Assembly: GCF_004310425.1 (NCBI RefSeq)
Contig: NZ_SIUB01000002.1
Coordinates: 549,600 to 613,599 of the forward strand
Length of the DNA: 64,000 nucleotides
DNA from: Hansschlegelia quercus
GTDB taxonomy: Bacteria > Pseudomonadota > Alphaproteobacteria > Rhizobiales > Methylopilaceae
Reading direction: 5' to 3'
Positions 6,942 through 15,996 of the stretch are shown here, one piece after another. The notes below the pieces were generated by a model. The model ran no database searches. It was not told the DNA's origin and saw only the letters and a program-made list of their open reading frames with translations. The number at the start of each line of letters is the position of its first letter. Position 1 is the stretch's first letter. Made by a program: the position numbers and the translations under genes.

Positions 6942-8173
6942 AGGTTCTTCCTTTTCTTGCCATTGCCGCCGCGCTCATCGCGACGCCAGCTGCGCCCCGC
7001 GCGCAGGACGCCACGCCACCTTCCTCTGTTCCTGGTCCCGCGCCTAAGAGCGCCGCCGCAGCAATGGAGTTTCCTTTCGGCGTCATCCGGCAGTTCCCGG
7101 CCAACCCGCCGTGGTGGAACAACATCGTCACGTTGCCGCCCGACGATGACGGGGTAGCCGGCGCTGCGCTGGGGATCACCGACAACAATACGACTGGCCG
7201 CTTCGTCAAACAGGACTACAAGATCGTCGGCGAGGAGCTCGTTCCCAACGACGAAGACCCGATGCCAGCGTTTAACCGTCTGCTCGAGGCAGGCGCGAAA
7301 TACATCGTCGCCGCCGTTCCGGCCGACGCCTTGCTCAAGATGGCGGATGCGGTAAAGGACAAGGGCGTCATCCTCTTCAACGCCTCCGCAACGGATGACC
7401 GACTTCGCCAAGCAGATTGCCGTTCAGACATCCTCCACACGGCGCCCAGCCGGGCGATGCTGACAGACGCGCTCGCCCAATATCTCGTCACCAAGCGCTG
7501 GGGGAAATGGCTTCTGCTGACAGGCCGCCATCCGGATGACAAGCTTTACGCTGATGCCGTGAAGCGCTCGGCTAAGAAGTTCGGCGCGAAGATTGTCGAG
7601 GAGAAGACCTGGGACTTCGGCCCCGACGCCCGCGAGACCGGCAACAACGTCATCCCTGTCTTCACCCAGAGCTCGGCTTATGACGTCATCGTCATAGCGG
7701 ACGAGCTGGGCGAGTTCGGCCCGTTGATAGGCTATCGCAGTTGGGATGCGCGTCCGACGGCCGGAACCGCAGGCCTCATCGCGACGACCTGGAGCGTGAC
7801 AGTCACCGGCTGGGGCGCCGAGCAGATCCAGAACCGCTTCTTCCGCCAGTCGAAGCGCGGGATGCGCCCGCTCGATTTTCAGATGTGGCTCGCGATGCGC
7901 ACGATCGGCGAAACGGCCGCGCGGACCCGCAGCAACGATCCCAAGGCGCTTCGCGACTACATCTTCGGACCGCGATTCGAACTTGCCGGTTTCAAGGGCG
8001 GCTCGTTCTCCTACCGACCTTGGGATAACCAGCTTCGCCAGCCGATCGTGCTTACGACGGCCGAGGCGCTGGTTGCGGCCTCGCCCCAGGAAGGCTTTCT
8101 TCACCAGACGAACCCGCTCGACACGATCGGTTTCGACAAGCCCGAGAGCCAGTGCCGGTTCCCCGGCCAGTGA
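6938..8173 (+). CDS. lutA: Periplasmic binding protein of the PQQ-alcohol-dehydrogenase-associated ABC system (LutA-like)
   Basis: A 411-residue exported protein. The GTG start leads into a signal peptide (MKVLPFLAIAAALIATPAAP) and a type I periplasmic-binding fold: two alpha/beta lobes with WGKWLLLTGRHPDD and YDVIVIADELGEFGPLIGY segments. I recognise it as the binding protein regularly found with PQQ-dependent alcohol dehydrogenases; in Methylorubrum the equivalent lut genes serve lanthanide uptake. It heads a run containing a beta-propeller protein, ABC ATPase and permease, all facing a xoxF cluster. The ligand (metal, chelate or organic molecule) is not shown by the sequence. The symbol is by family and context. 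Confidence 0.82.
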   Translation: MKVLPFLAIAAALIATPAAPRAQDATPPSSVPGPAPKSAAAAMEFPFGVIRQFPANPPWWNNIVTLPPDDDGVAGAALGITDNNTTGRFVKQDYKIVGEELVPNDEDPMPAFNRLLEAGAKYIVAAVPADALLKMADAVKDKGVILFNASATDDRLRQADCRSDILHTAPSRAMLTDALAQYLVTKRWGKWLLLTGRHPDDKLYADAVKRSAKKFGAKIVEEKTWDFGPDARETGNNVIPVFTQSSAYDVIVIADELGEFGPLIGYRSWDARPTAGTAGLIATTWSVTVTGWGAEQIQNRFFRQSKRGMRPLDFQMWLAMRTIGETAARTRSNDPKALRDYIFGPRFELAGFKGGSFSYRPWDNQLRQPIVLTTAEALVAASPQEGFLHQTNPLDTIGFDKPESQCRFPGQ

Positions 8174-8225
8174 TCCCGCCGAGCTTGCTCCGGCGTATGG
8201 GCGACAGATCCTCCAGGAGAGATCG

Positions 8226-9230
8226 ATGAATCCTTCGATTCGACGCCGCGTCCTCCTCCCGCTTGTCCGCGCCGGCGCTGTCGCCGCCGGTCTGACCGCC
8301 GCGTTCGCGCCCGGCGCTGCGTTCGCCGGCAAGGTCTTCGTGACCAATGAGCGCGACCACACCATGACCGTGATCGACAGCGACTCGCTGAAGACGCTGG
8401 AGACGGTCAAGACAGGCCGGCGTCCGCGCGGCCTCACCGCAAGCCCGGACGGCAAGTTGATCTACGTCTGCGCGAGCGATGACAACCGCGTCGAGGTCTA
8501 CGATTCCTCGACGTACAAGATGCTGCGGACGCTGCCCTCCGGTCCCGATCCGGAGCTCTTCGTGCTGCATCCTTCAGGAAACCCCCTCTACATCGCGAAC
8601 GAGGACGACGCGCTCGTCACGATCGTCGACACCGACACCGGCAAGGTTCAGGGTGAGATCCCTGTCGGCGTCGAGCCGGAGGGCATGGGCATCAGCCCCG
8701 ACGGCAAGGTGCTGGTGAACACGTCCGAAACCACCAGCATGGCGCATTTCATCGACACCTCGACCAAACAGATCGTGGAAAACGTCCTCGTCGACAGCCG
8801 GCCGCGCTACGCCGAGTTCACGCCCGACGGAAAGACCGTCTGGGTCTCCGCCGAGGTCGGAGGCACGGTCTCCGTGATCGACATCGCCGGTCATCAGGTC
8901 GTGAAGCGCCTCACGTTCCAGATCCCCGGCGTGACCGAAGACGCGATCCAGCCGGTCGGCATCCGCATCACCAAGGACGGCTCCACCGCGTTCGTCGCCC
9001 TCGGACCGGCGAACCGCGTGGCCGTCGTCGACACGAAGACCTACGAGGTGAAGAAATATCTGCTTGTCGGCCAGCGGGTCTGGCAGCTCGCCTTCTCGCC
9101 CGACGAGAAGACGCTTTACTCCAGCAACGGCAACTCCAACGACATCTCGGTCATCGACGTCGCTTCCGAAAAGGTGACGAAGTCAGTGACCACAGGCCGT
9201 TCGCCCTGGGGCGTCGTGGCGGTTCCCTAA
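8226..9230 (+). CDS. Exported YVTN-type beta-propeller protein, PQQ-catabolism associated
   Basis: A 334-residue exported protein: signal peptide ending near AFA, then repeated propeller blades of about 42 residues with the signature of an aspartate-rich strand followed by SPDGK (for example LTASPDGKLIYV, MGISPDGKVLVN, AEFTPDGKTVWV, LAFSPDEKTLY). The ATG at 8226 follows CAGGAGAG with good spacing; the frame is open upstream but that part overlaps the preceding gene. Proteins of this family accompany the ABC genes of PQQ-dependent alcohol oxidation. It probably acts in the periplasm as a binding or assembly partner; no enzymatic residues are evident. Confidence 0.87.
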   Translation: MNPSIRRRVLLPLVRAGAVAAGLTAAFAPGAAFAGKVFVTNERDHTMTVIDSDSLKTLETVKTGRRPRGLTASPDGKLIYVCASDDNRVEVYDSSTYKMLRTLPSGPDPELFVLHPSGNPLYIANEDDALVTIVDTDTGKVQGEIPVGVEPEGMGISPDGKVLVNTSETTSMAHFIDTSTKQIVENVLVDSRPRYAEFTPDGKTVWVSAEVGGTVSVIDIAGHQVVKRLTFQIPGVTEDAIQPVGIRITKDGSTAFVALGPANRVAVVDTKTYEVKKYLLVGQRVWQLAFSPDEKTLYSSNGNSNDISVIDVASEKVTKSVTTGRSPWGVVAVP

Positions 9231-9306
9231 GCCGCTCGACGGGAACGCTGCATCGCCTTACATGGGCTGCTCGAAGAACGGCGCGTGACGCCGCGATGAG
9301 GCGACA

Positions 9307-10095
9307 ATGAACGCCGACACGCCGACATCTGCTGGACTGCCGGAAGCCTCACTCGTGGTGAAGGGCGTCACTCACGCCTTCGGACCGAAGAAGGCGCTCG
9401 ACGACGTTTCGCTGGAGGCGCCGAGCAGCGCCTTTACGGCGCTCGTCGGGCAGAACGGCGCGGGCAAGACCACGCTGTTCTCGTTGATCACGCGGCTTTA
9501 CGACAATCGCTCCGGATCCATCCGCGTGCTCGGCCATGACGTGCGGCGACAGCCCGCAGAAGCCCTGTCGCGCATGGGAGTGGTGTTCCAGTCGCGCACG
9601 CTCGATCTCGAACTCAGCGTGATGCAGAACCTGCTCTACCACGCGGCGCTCCACGGCATCGGACGCTCGGCGGCGAAACGCGCCGCCGCGACGGCGCTCT
9701 CGCGGGTCGGGCTCGAGTCGCGCGCCAAGGATCGGGTGCGCGCGCTTTCCGGCGGCCAAATGCGCCGCGTGGAAATTGCCCGCGCCCTGCTGCACGGGCC
9801 GAGCCTGCTGCTGCTCGACGAGCCCACCACCGGCCTGGACATCGGCTCGCGCCGACAGCTCCTCGAGGAGGTTCGCAGGCTGATCGCCGAAGACGGCATC
9901 GGCGTGCTTTGGGCAACTCACCTCGTCGATGAGATCGAGGTCGCCGACCGGGTCGTCGCGCTACACAAGGGCCGCGTGATGGCGAGCGGATCAGTGGGCG
10001 AAATCAGGGCGCGCGGGAAGTCCGAAGACGTCGGCGCGGCCTTCCTCCGGATCATCGGCGAGGACGACGAGGCCCTTTCGAGGGTGAGCGCATGA
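9307..10095 (+). CDS. lutE: ABC transporter ATP-binding protein, PQQ-system type (LutE-like)
   Basis: A 262-residue ATPase with Walker A GQNGAGKTT, signature LSGGQMRRVEIARAL, Walker B LLLLDEPTTGLD and switch His in WATHLVDE. The domain resembles ABC-2/DrrA-type ATPases rather than binding-protein-dependent importers, which matches the ABC-2-like permease encoded next (four-base ATGA overlap). Its family is known from PQQ-dependent alcohol-dehydrogenase clusters, and the lut cluster for lanthanide utilisation contains such a gene. The direction of transport is therefore not certain from sequence. Confidence 0.88.
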   Translation: MNADTPTSAGLPEASLVVKGVTHAFGPKKALDDVSLEAPSSAFTALVGQNGAGKTTLFSLITRLYDNRSGSIRVLGHDVRRQPAEALSRMGVVFQSRTLDLELSVMQNLLYHAALHGIGRSAAKRAAATALSRVGLESRAKDRVRALSGGQMRRVEIARALLHGPSLLLLDEPTTGLDIGSRRQLLEEVRRLIAEDGIGVLWATHLVDEIEVADRVVALHKGRVMASGSVGEIRARGKSEDVGAAFLRIIGEDDEALSRVSA

Positions 10096-10946
10096 GCGTG
10101 ACCACCGGCTCAGCCGCGCCAGGCGGCGTCAGTGCGCGCGGCTATCTGATCTGCCTGCTAGGCGTGGTTTGGCGCGAGGGCTTGCGCTTTCTTCACCAGC
10201 GCGGTCGTTTCCTTTCCGCGCTCGTGAGGCCTCTGGTCTGGCTGTTCATATTCGCGGCCGGTTTCCGCGCGACGCTCGGCGTCTCGATCATCCCGCCTTA
10301 CGAGACCTACATCCTCTATGAGGTCTATATCGCGCCTGGCCTGATCGCGATGATCCAGCTGTTCAACGGGCTGCAGTCCTCGTTGTCGATGGTCTACGAC
10401 CGCGAGGTCGGCGCGATGCGCATCCTGCTGGTCAGCCCATACCCGCGCTGGTTCCTGCTGGTCTCGAAGCTCGTGGCCGGCATCGCGGTATCGCTGCTGC
10501 AGGTCTACGCCTTCCTGCTGGTCGCCTATTTCTGGGACGTCCAGCCAGACAACCCGATCGGCTATCTTACCGTTCTGCCGGCGCTGGTCCTCACGGGCTT
10601 CATGCTCGGCGCCATGGGCCTCGCGATGTCGTCGGTGTTCAAGCAGCTCGAGAACTTCGCGAGCGTGATGAACTTCGTGATCTTCCCGATGTTCTTCGCT
10701 TCCTCCGCGCTTTATCCGCTCTGGCGGGTGCAGCAGGCGAGCGAGCCGCTTTACGCGATCTGCCGGTTCAACCCGTTCACCCACGCCGTTGAGCTCATCC
10801 GGTTCGCGCTTTACGGCCAGGTCGAGTGGACCTCGCTCACGGTCGTGCTGTGCTGCTCCGCGGTCTTCCTCGGCGCCGCCGTTTTCGCCTATGACCCGTC
10901 GGTCGGGTTGACGGGCAGACGCGGCGGGCCGGACGCGGCGCGTTGA
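10092..10946 (+). CDS. lutF: ABC-2-type permease, PQQ-system type (LutF-like)
   Basis: A 284-residue inner-membrane protein with about six membrane segments and the ABC-2 permease hallmarks: a long amphipathic N-terminal helix (REGLRFLHQRGRF), the NGLQSSLSMVYDREVGAMRILLVSP loop that couples to the ATPase, and FNPFTHAVELIRFALYG near the end. The start overlaps the ATPase stop by four bases. It should form the transport channel of the lut-like system. Confidence 0.88.
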   Translation: MSVTTGSAAPGGVSARGYLICLLGVVWREGLRFLHQRGRFLSALVRPLVWLFIFAAGFRATLGVSIIPPYETYILYEVYIAPGLIAMIQLFNGLQSSLSMVYDREVGAMRILLVSPYPRWFLLVSKLVAGIAVSLLQVYAFLLVAYFWDVQPDNPIGYLTVLPALVLTGFMLGAMGLAMSSVFKQLENFASVMNFVIFPMFFASSALYPLWRVQQASEPLYAICRFNPFTHAVELIRFALYGQVEWTSLTVVLCCSAVFLGAAVFAYDPSVGLTGRRGGPDAAR

Positions 10947-10978
10947 ACGGCCGTCGGACGACAAGAAGGAGAATTCGG

Positions 10979-11701
10979 ATGATCCGCTTCGCCGGGCCCG
11001 CAGCCCTCGCCATGCTTGTCGCCGTCGCCGCGCCAGCCTTTGCGCAAGCGCCGAACCCGGCTCCAGCCGGCGCGGAGACGGCGCAGGCCGGACCGAAGAC
11101 TCCCCTGCCCTCCCGCGACACGCCGCGCGCGGCCCAGCCCGGACCGAAGAGCGCGCCGAAAGATCCGGATTGGCCGTGCGTCCAACCGAAGGTGGCGACG
11201 CTTGGCTATGGCCAGATGTGGGCCGGCCCCGCGCTCGACGATGCGATCAAATCCTGGCGCGGCGATGAGGCGCGCGAAGATCTCGTCGCCCTTTTGATCG
11301 CGCGCCGCACGCCGATCGAGCAGGCCAAGGCCGCGATTGGCGATTATGCGGCGAAAGCGGGCCTCGACGCGAACCAGAAGCTCACGCTCCTGTTCGCTGG
11401 CGTCTTCGACGAGATCAACGATCAGCGCTCGCGCGTCGTCACCGGCATCGAGCGCTTCGCGCGCAAGCAGCGGACGCTCGCCGACCGGATCAAGACGGAG
11501 AGCATCCGCATCTCCCAAACGCAGCGCGACATGGCGGCCCAGATGTCTGAGGACGGGCAAAAAGAACAGCAGACACTCGATTGGGACACCCGCATCTATG
11601 ACGAGCGATCGCAATCGCTTACCTATGTCTGCGAAACGCCCGTCATTCTGGAGCAGCGCGCGTTCGACCTTGCCCGCGAGATTCAGGGGCGGATGAACTG
11701 A
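10979..11701 (+). CDS. Exported protein of unknown function, lut-like operon
   Basis: A 240-residue protein with signal peptide (MIRFAGPAALAMLVAVAAPA), a Pro/Ala-rich linker of about 45 residues, then a conserved-looking core starting DPDWPCVQPKVATL and continuing through a long helical stretch with a coiled-coil appearance (residues about 140-220). Two cysteines (WPCVQ and YVCETP) may form a disulfide. The ATG at 10979 has an AAGGAG site; a TTG at 10943 also opens the frame but would spoil the signal peptide. I know similar proteins beside PQQ/lut genes in Hyphomicrobiales but no function. Probably periplasmic. Confidence 0.75.
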   Translation: MIRFAGPAALAMLVAVAAPAFAQAPNPAPAGAETAQAGPKTPLPSRDTPRAAQPGPKSAPKDPDWPCVQPKVATLGYGQMWAGPALDDAIKSWRGDEAREDLVALLIARRTPIEQAKAAIGDYAAKAGLDANQKLTLLFAGVFDEINDQRSRVVTGIERFARKQRTLADRIKTESIRISQTQRDMAAQMSEDGQKEQQTLDWDTRIYDERSQSLTYVCETPVILEQRAFDLAREIQGRMN

Positions 11702-12675
11702 CGACCCGACGCCCTCTACCGCTGGTCGACCGGCGCGCCGCGCTTGCCGCGGTCGCGGGCGCGGCGCTGTATCCTGCTCTAGCCGCGGCGCAGATCGCGA
11801 GCCTCGAGATTTTCACGGTCACCGAGGCCGGAGACGGCGACGACCAGCTTGCGCGCGCGATCGCCGAGGGCCTGAACACGACGCGTTTGCTGCCGAACTC
11901 CGGCGCTGTTGGAGTTCCGGGCGATGGCGGCGAGAAGGGCCTCGTCCAATTCGTGTCCGGGGCCCGGCCCCGTCCAGGCTTGCTGGTGCTCGGCCTCGGC
12001 AGCCTCGGTCCGCTGGTGCTTCGCAAGGCCGATCGCGGTCTGGATGGCTGCCGTCCGCTCGCGCTTCTTGTGGGCGAGGCGCAGCCGATCGTGGTGCTCG
12101 ACAAATCACCGATCCGCACCTTCGAAGATCTCAAGCGGACGATGCGCGAGGATCCTGGCAGGCTTCGATGGGCGGGGCGATCTGCCGGCGGCGCCGACCA
12201 TCAACTTGTGCTGCAGGCGGCGATCGCCATGGGCGCCGACCCGACGCGCGTCAATTACATAGCCGGCGACGAAAGGACTGAGGCCTCGATCAAGCTGATG
12301 CGCGGCGAGGCTGACGTGGCGACTGCGGACCTAGGCGACCTCTCTGCGCAAATTCGCGGCGGCGTTGTGCGGCCGCTTGCGATCTCGTCGGCGCAGCGCG
12401 CCGCTAATTTCGATATTCCCACTTTCCATGAGCAGGGCGTTCCGCTCACATTCGTGAATTGGCGAGGCGTGTTCGCCCGACGGCGAATCGAGCAGGCGTT
12501 CTTCGAGCGCTTCGAAGAGGCCATGCGGACACTGTCGCAGTTGAGCGGCTGGCGACAACTGTCGGCAGCACGGAACTGGCTCGACATCTATGCGCCGGAG
12601 GCGGATTTCGCCCGCCTCGTAGCGGCAGAGCGCGCCCGTCTCAAGGCGCTCTTCGAGACCGCCCAAATCGGCTGA
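11698..12675 (+). CDS. TctC/Bug-type substrate-binding protein, apparent CTG start
   Basis: A 325-residue protein of the tripartite tricarboxylate transporter binding-protein (Bug) type, with the family segments PIVVLDKSPIRTFEDLKR and FNWRGV-like VNWRGVFARR. The frame has no ATG, GTG or TTG upstream of 11887, yet codons 11698-11886 encode a credible signal peptide (arginine pair, then LAAVAGAALYPALAAAQ) and the first lobe. A CTG at 11698 overlaps the upstream TGA as CTGA and has AGGGGCGG about 4-8 bases before it; this gives the usual family length. No TctA/TctB membrane partner is present, so it is an orphan binding protein. The alternative is a TTG start at 11887 giving a truncated, unexported protein. 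Confidence 0.75.
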   Translation: MTTRRPLPLVDRRAALAAVAGAALYPALAAAQIASLEIFTVTEAGDGDDQLARAIAEGLNTTRLLPNSGAVGVPGDGGEKGLVQFVSGARPRPGLLVLGLGSLGPLVLRKADRGLDGCRPLALLVGEAQPIVVLDKSPIRTFEDLKRTMREDPGRLRWAGRSAGGADHQLVLQAAIAMGADPTRVNYIAGDERTEASIKLMRGEADVATADLGDLSAQIRGGVVRPLAISSAQRAANFDIPTFHEQGVPLTFVNWRGVFARRRIEQAFFERFEEAMRTLSQLSGWRQLSAARNWLDIYAPEADFARLVAAERARLKALFETAQIG

Positions 12676-12681
12676 GGGGCC

Positions 12682-12703
12682 GCGCGGCGCTGCTGCGCCG
12701 CGC
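12682..12703. terminator. Hairpin between convergent tctC-like and xoxJ genes
   Basis: A perfect 9-bp stem GCGCGGCGC (12682-12690), loop TGCT, GCGCCGCGC (12695-12703). It lies in the 44-base gap between convergent genes and could end transcription from both sides, although neither side has a strong T-run. Confidence 0.5.
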
Positions 12704-12719
12704 AAGCTCCGAGCGCTTG

Positions 12720-13571
12720 TTACTGACTGACAGGAAGCGGCTTGTCCTGCTCGTCGAGCAGAGGGACGTTGTAGGATGCGAGGATCGCGTTGATTTCGCC
12801 CTGGTGCTTCACGATGAACTCGTTCAGCCGGTGCTTCCAGTTGTCCTCGCCCGGACGGATGCCGAAGGTCAGGCGGTAGGACATCGGCGGCCCGTTCTTC
12901 TCCTTCACGAGCGGGACGGTCGTCAGGTCGCCCGCCTGCTGCGCGAAGTAACCGCCGATCGGGCCCCAGAGGATTCCCGCATCGATGTCGCCCGACTTGA
13001 TATCCTTGATCATCTCCTCCGCGGGCGATTCATAACGACGATCGACGGTCAACGAGTATGGCTTCGCTTTTGGCATCAGGCCGTAGCGGACCATGTAGCT
13101 CGCGGCCGGCGTGCCTGCGATGACGCCGACGCGCTTGTCCTTGAGCTTCGGATCGCCGAGTTCGTCGATTCCGTCGAGGGGTCCGCCCTTCTTGACGATC
13201 AGGATGGCCGTCGACCGGAAATAGGCGTTGGTGTTCAGGTAAGGGTCGGCGCCCGAGGGCACGCCGAACACCACGTCGCACTTCCTCTCGCCGAGCGTGC
13301 GGCGGTAGAAGCCAGTCGCCTGCGGAAACCAAGTATAGACGAGCGGCACGTCGAGATCCTTGGCGAGCAGTTCGGCAATCTTGTTTTCGAAGCCTTCGCC
13401 CTTCTCGTTAGACAGCGGCATGTCGGCCGGATCCGCGCAGACGCGCAGCGTCGCCCGGTTCACAAGGTCGGAGGTCTGCGCTTCGGCGGAGCCCGCCATC
13501 GCCGCCAAGCCGACAGCGACCGCGACGCCGAGGCAAAGCTTGCCGGCGTGGCGTCCAAGATGGTTGGTCAT
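12720..13571 (-). CDS. xoxJ: XoxJ, periplasmic binding-protein-like partner of XoxF
   Basis: A 283-residue exported protein with the MxaJ/XoxJ plan: signal peptide ending near AEA, then TLRVCADPADMPLSNEKGEG, FPQATGFYRRTLGERKCD and KRVGVIAGTPAA. The fold is that of type II binding proteins; XoxJ is thought to bind and help activate apo-XoxF rather than serve transport. An ATG at 13571 lies 9 bases after AAAGGG; a second ATG at 13580 directly abuts that site, so 13571 is preferred. It follows xoxF on the same strand with 305 bases between, and a strong terminator lies in that gap, so it may have its own promoter. The usual cytochrome gene xoxG is absent between them. Confidence 0.92.
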   Translation of the reverse strand: MTNHLGRHAGKLCLGVAVAVGLAAMAGSAEAQTSDLVNRATLRVCADPADMPLSNEKGEGFENKIAELLAKDLDVPLVYTWFPQATGFYRRTLGERKCDVVFGVPSGADPYLNTNAYFRSTAILIVKKGGPLDGIDELGDPKLKDKRVGVIAGTPAASYMVRYGLMPKAKPYSLTVDRRYESPAEEMIKDIKSGDIDAGILWGPIGGYFAQQAGDLTTVPLVKEKNGPPMSYRLTFGIRPGEDNWKHRLNEFIVKHQGEINAILASYNVPLLDEQDKPLPVSQ

Positions 13572-13876
13572 CAGGTTCATCCCTTTCGATCCCCTCCCCG
13601 CTCTATCAGCGCTTATTCGATTGCGGCCGGTCGGACGTCGCCGACGGCGGTGTGTCGTTTGGCGGGCTCGGAGCTTTGTAGGTCTTAGCGCCTACGAGCC
13701 CGTTATAGCGCTCTCGACAGATCCTCACAGCGTCTCCCCTGCAGGAGCGTCTTTGCTTTGGGGCGCGGTCGAACTTTGCGTAGCCCCGTAAAGCAGACGG
13801 CCCGGCCATCGGAAAACCGATAGCCGGGCCGCTTCAGTTCAGGTGACCAGACCCGAAGGTCTAGTCATGCGTCGGA
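13572..13876 (-). promoter_or_regulatory. xoxF-xoxJ intergenic region
   Basis: About 305 bases between xoxF and xoxJ. It contains the xoxF terminator hairpin (13798-13831) and otherwise no coding frame with a signal peptide or a CxxCH haem motif. The rest presumably carries a promoter for xoxJ. No xoxG or fragment of it was seen. Confidence 0.55.
13798..13831 (-). terminator. Terminator downstream of xoxF
   Basis: A 15-bp stem with one mismatch: CGGCCCGGCCATCGG (13798-13812), loop AAAA, CCGATAGCCGGGCCG (13817-13831). On the minus strand it is followed by TCTGCTTT. It should end most xoxF transcripts before xoxJ. Confidence 0.75.
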
Positions 13877-15685
13877 TTACGACTGCGGCAGCGAGAAGAC
13901 AGTCAGCTGACCGCCAAGCGCCGTGTACTGCGAGAGAGCAGCGTAGCCGCCGACCGCGCCGAGGCCGTCCGTCGAGTTGGTCAGACCGGCTGCGAGGCCG
14001 ATGCCGGCCCAACCGCCGACGCCCGAGAGCACCGCGACGTACTGCTTGCCCTTGTGCTCATAGGTCATGACGTTGCCGATGATGCCCGACGGGGTCTTGA
14101 ACTTGTAGAGCTCCTTGCCCGTCTTGGCGTCGACAGCCTTCAGATAGCCTTCGAGCGTGCCGTAGAACACGACGCCGCCGGCCGTGGCGAGCGCGCCGGA
14201 CCACACGGAGAACTGCTCCTTGTTGGACCAGACGATCTTACCCTTCTTGCCGTCCCAGGCGATGAAGTTGCCCATGCCGCCGTGGCTGTTCGGCGCGGGG
14301 TACATCGAGAGGGTCGCGCCGACATAGGGCTGACCGGCGGTATACGAGACGCGGAACGGCTCGTAGTCCATGCAGACGTGGTTGGTCGGCACGTAGAACA
14401 GCTCGGTGTCCGGGGAGTAAGCCGCGGGCTGCTGATCCTTGGTGCCGAGAGCCGCCGGGCAGATGCCCTGCGAGTTCACGTCTTCGCCGTTCTGCTCGGT
14501 CGAGTACTTGGCGACGACCAGCGGACGACCATAGGTCTTGGACGACTTGTCCATGTCGACCTTGGTGGCCCAGTTCACCACCGGATCGTACTTCTCGGCG
14601 ACGAGCAGAGCGCCCGTCTCGCGGTTCAGCGTGTAGCCGAAGCCGTTGCGATCGAAGTGCGTCAGGAGCGGCTGGTCTTTGCCGTCAACCTTCTGATCCG
14701 TGAGGATCATCTCGTTGATGCCGTCATAGTCCCACTCGTCGTGGGGGGTCATCTGATAGACCCACTTGGCGGCGCCGGTGTCGACGTCACGAGCCCAAAT
14801 GGTCATCGACCACTTGTTGTCGCCGGGACGCTGCTTGGGGTTCCAGGTCGAGGGGTTGCCCGAGCCGTAATACATCAGGTTCAACTTGGGGTCGTAGGAG
14901 TACCAGCCCCAGGTCGAGCCGCCGCCCTGCTTCCACTGGTCGCCTTCCCAGGTCTTGAGCGACGAGTTCTCGCCCACAGGCTTGCCGAGCTCCATGGTCT
15001 TGTTGGGATCGATCAGCGTGTCGCTGTCCGGGCCCATCGAGTAACCGCGCCAAGCGAGCTTGCCGTCGGCGATGTTGTAGGCCGTCACCGAACCGCGGAT
15101 GCCGAACTCGCCGCCCGAGATACCGACGATGACCTTGTCCTTGACCGGCAGAACGGTCGCGGTGTTGGTCTCGCCCTTCTTCGGGTCGCCGTTCACGACC
15201 GACCACTTCTTCTGACCCGACTTGGCGTCGAGCGCGACGAGCGTCGTATCCGCCTGATGCAGGAAGATGATGCCGTCGGCGTAAGCGAGACCACGGTTGA
15301 CGGTGTCGCAGCACATCACCGGGATCACGGACGGATCCTGCTTCGGCTCATAGCGCCAAACGATCTTGCCGCCGTCGTTCAGGTCGAGCGCGTACACGTT
15401 GTTCGGAAACGGCGTGTGCACGTACATCAGATCGCCGACGACGAGAGGAGCGCCCTCGTGGCCGCGCAGAACGCCGGTCGAGAAGGTCCAGGAGACCTGA
15501 AGCTTCTTGACGTTCTCTTTGGTGATCTCGTCGAGCTTCGAATAACGGGTGTTGGCGTAGTCGCCCGTCTGAATGACCCACTGCTTCGGGTCCTTGATCA
15601 GCTTCGCGAGATCGTCATTCGCCAGAGCCGGGAGGCTCAGGGCGGCGGAGGCCAACAGGCCAGCCGCGATTGCGACGTTGCGCAT
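13877..15685 (-). CDS. xoxF: Lanthanide-dependent methanol dehydrogenase XoxF
   Basis: A 602-residue periplasmic PQQ quinoprotein that oxidises methanol, passing electrons to a c-type cytochrome. Seen: signal peptide ending near ALA (residue 22), eight-bladed propeller W-motifs ([25 protein letters not shown]), adjacent cysteines C125-C126 that cover PQQ, Glu193 (GGEFGIRG) and Asn277 (SGNPSTWN) as metal ligands, and HDEWDYDG with the catalytic Asp319 followed two residues later by Asp321. That second Asp is diagnostic of lanthanide enzymes (MxaF has Ala). The ATG at 15685 follows AGGGAGA; the longer open frame upstream is non-coding. Its electron acceptor XoxG is not nearby. Together with fae it supplies the H4MPT pathway. 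Confidence 0.97.
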   Translation of the reverse strand: MRNVAIAAGLLASAALSLPALANDDLAKLIKDPKQWVIQTGDYANTRYSKLDEITKENVKKLQVSWTFSTGVLRGHEGAPLVVGDLMYVHTPFPNNVYALDLNDGGKIVWRYEPKQDPSVIPVMCCDTVNRGLAYADGIIFLHQADTTLVALDAKSGQKKWSVVNGDPKKGETNTATVLPVKDKVIVGISGGEFGIRGSVTAYNIADGKLAWRGYSMGPDSDTLIDPNKTMELGKPVGENSSLKTWEGDQWKQGGGSTWGWYSYDPKLNLMYYGSGNPSTWNPKQRPGDNKWSMTIWARDVDTGAAKWVYQMTPHDEWDYDGINEMILTDQKVDGKDQPLLTHFDRNGFGYTLNRETGALLVAEKYDPVVNWATKVDMDKSSKTYGRPLVVAKYSTEQNGEDVNSQGICPAALGTKDQQPAAYSPDTELFYVPTNHVCMDYEPFRVSYTAGQPYVGATLSMYPAPNSHGGMGNFIAWDGKKGKIVWSNKEQFSVWSGALATAGGVVFYGTLEGYLKAVDAKTGKELYKFKTPSGIIGNVMTYEHKGKQYVAVLSGVGGWAGIGLAAGLTNSTDGLGAVGGYAALSQYTALGGQLTVFSLPQS

Positions 15686-15996
15686 TCTTATTTCTCCCTC
15701 TGGAACGCAGTCCTTAGTCAGCCCCGACGCCAATACCCCCAGGGCAACGTACTTATTATTGGACTTGCGTCTTCCGCCACGTGTCACGAACCGCCGGACG
15801 GGGCCCCAGAACCGGCTTGCGCCGCTTTCCCCGCCGACGACCCTCCGAACCGCCCTAATCCTTAGGGATTCGAGCGTTGGAGCCGAAGACTGGGCGGACC
15901 GTAGACCGCGTAAATTCACTACGCAACAACGACTTTAAGACATAAGGGAGTTATTATGAAAATGCTGCGAACGCACACTTATTATATTGCGCCGCA
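15686..15996 (-). promoter_or_regulatory. Upstream region of xoxF
   Basis: This 311-base gap carries the xoxF promoter and the 3' flank of the metallohydrolase gene. The xoxF ribosome-binding site lies at about 15695-15700. AT-rich patches occur near 15745-15765 and 15930-15985, both candidates for promoter elements. A small inverted repeat AATCC/GGATT occurs near 15858-15871. No other gene is called with confidence; a short plus-strand frame is noted separately. Confidence 0.5.

Noticed and set aside
13877..15685. Calcium-type methanol dehydrogenase MxaF
   Set aside because: The DYD motif has Asp where MxaF has Ala, and mxaI/mxaG are absent, so XoxF is the better call.
15702..15712. 11-base string GGAACGCAGTC shared with the fae upstream region (3208-3218)
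   Set aside because: Many 11-mers are expected to recur by chance in 64 kb, and orientation relative to the genes differs.
14054..15865. Long open frame antisense to xoxF (about 600 codons)
   Set aside because: It is the reverse frame of a high-GC coding gene, has no family features and covers a gene with unmistakable motifs.
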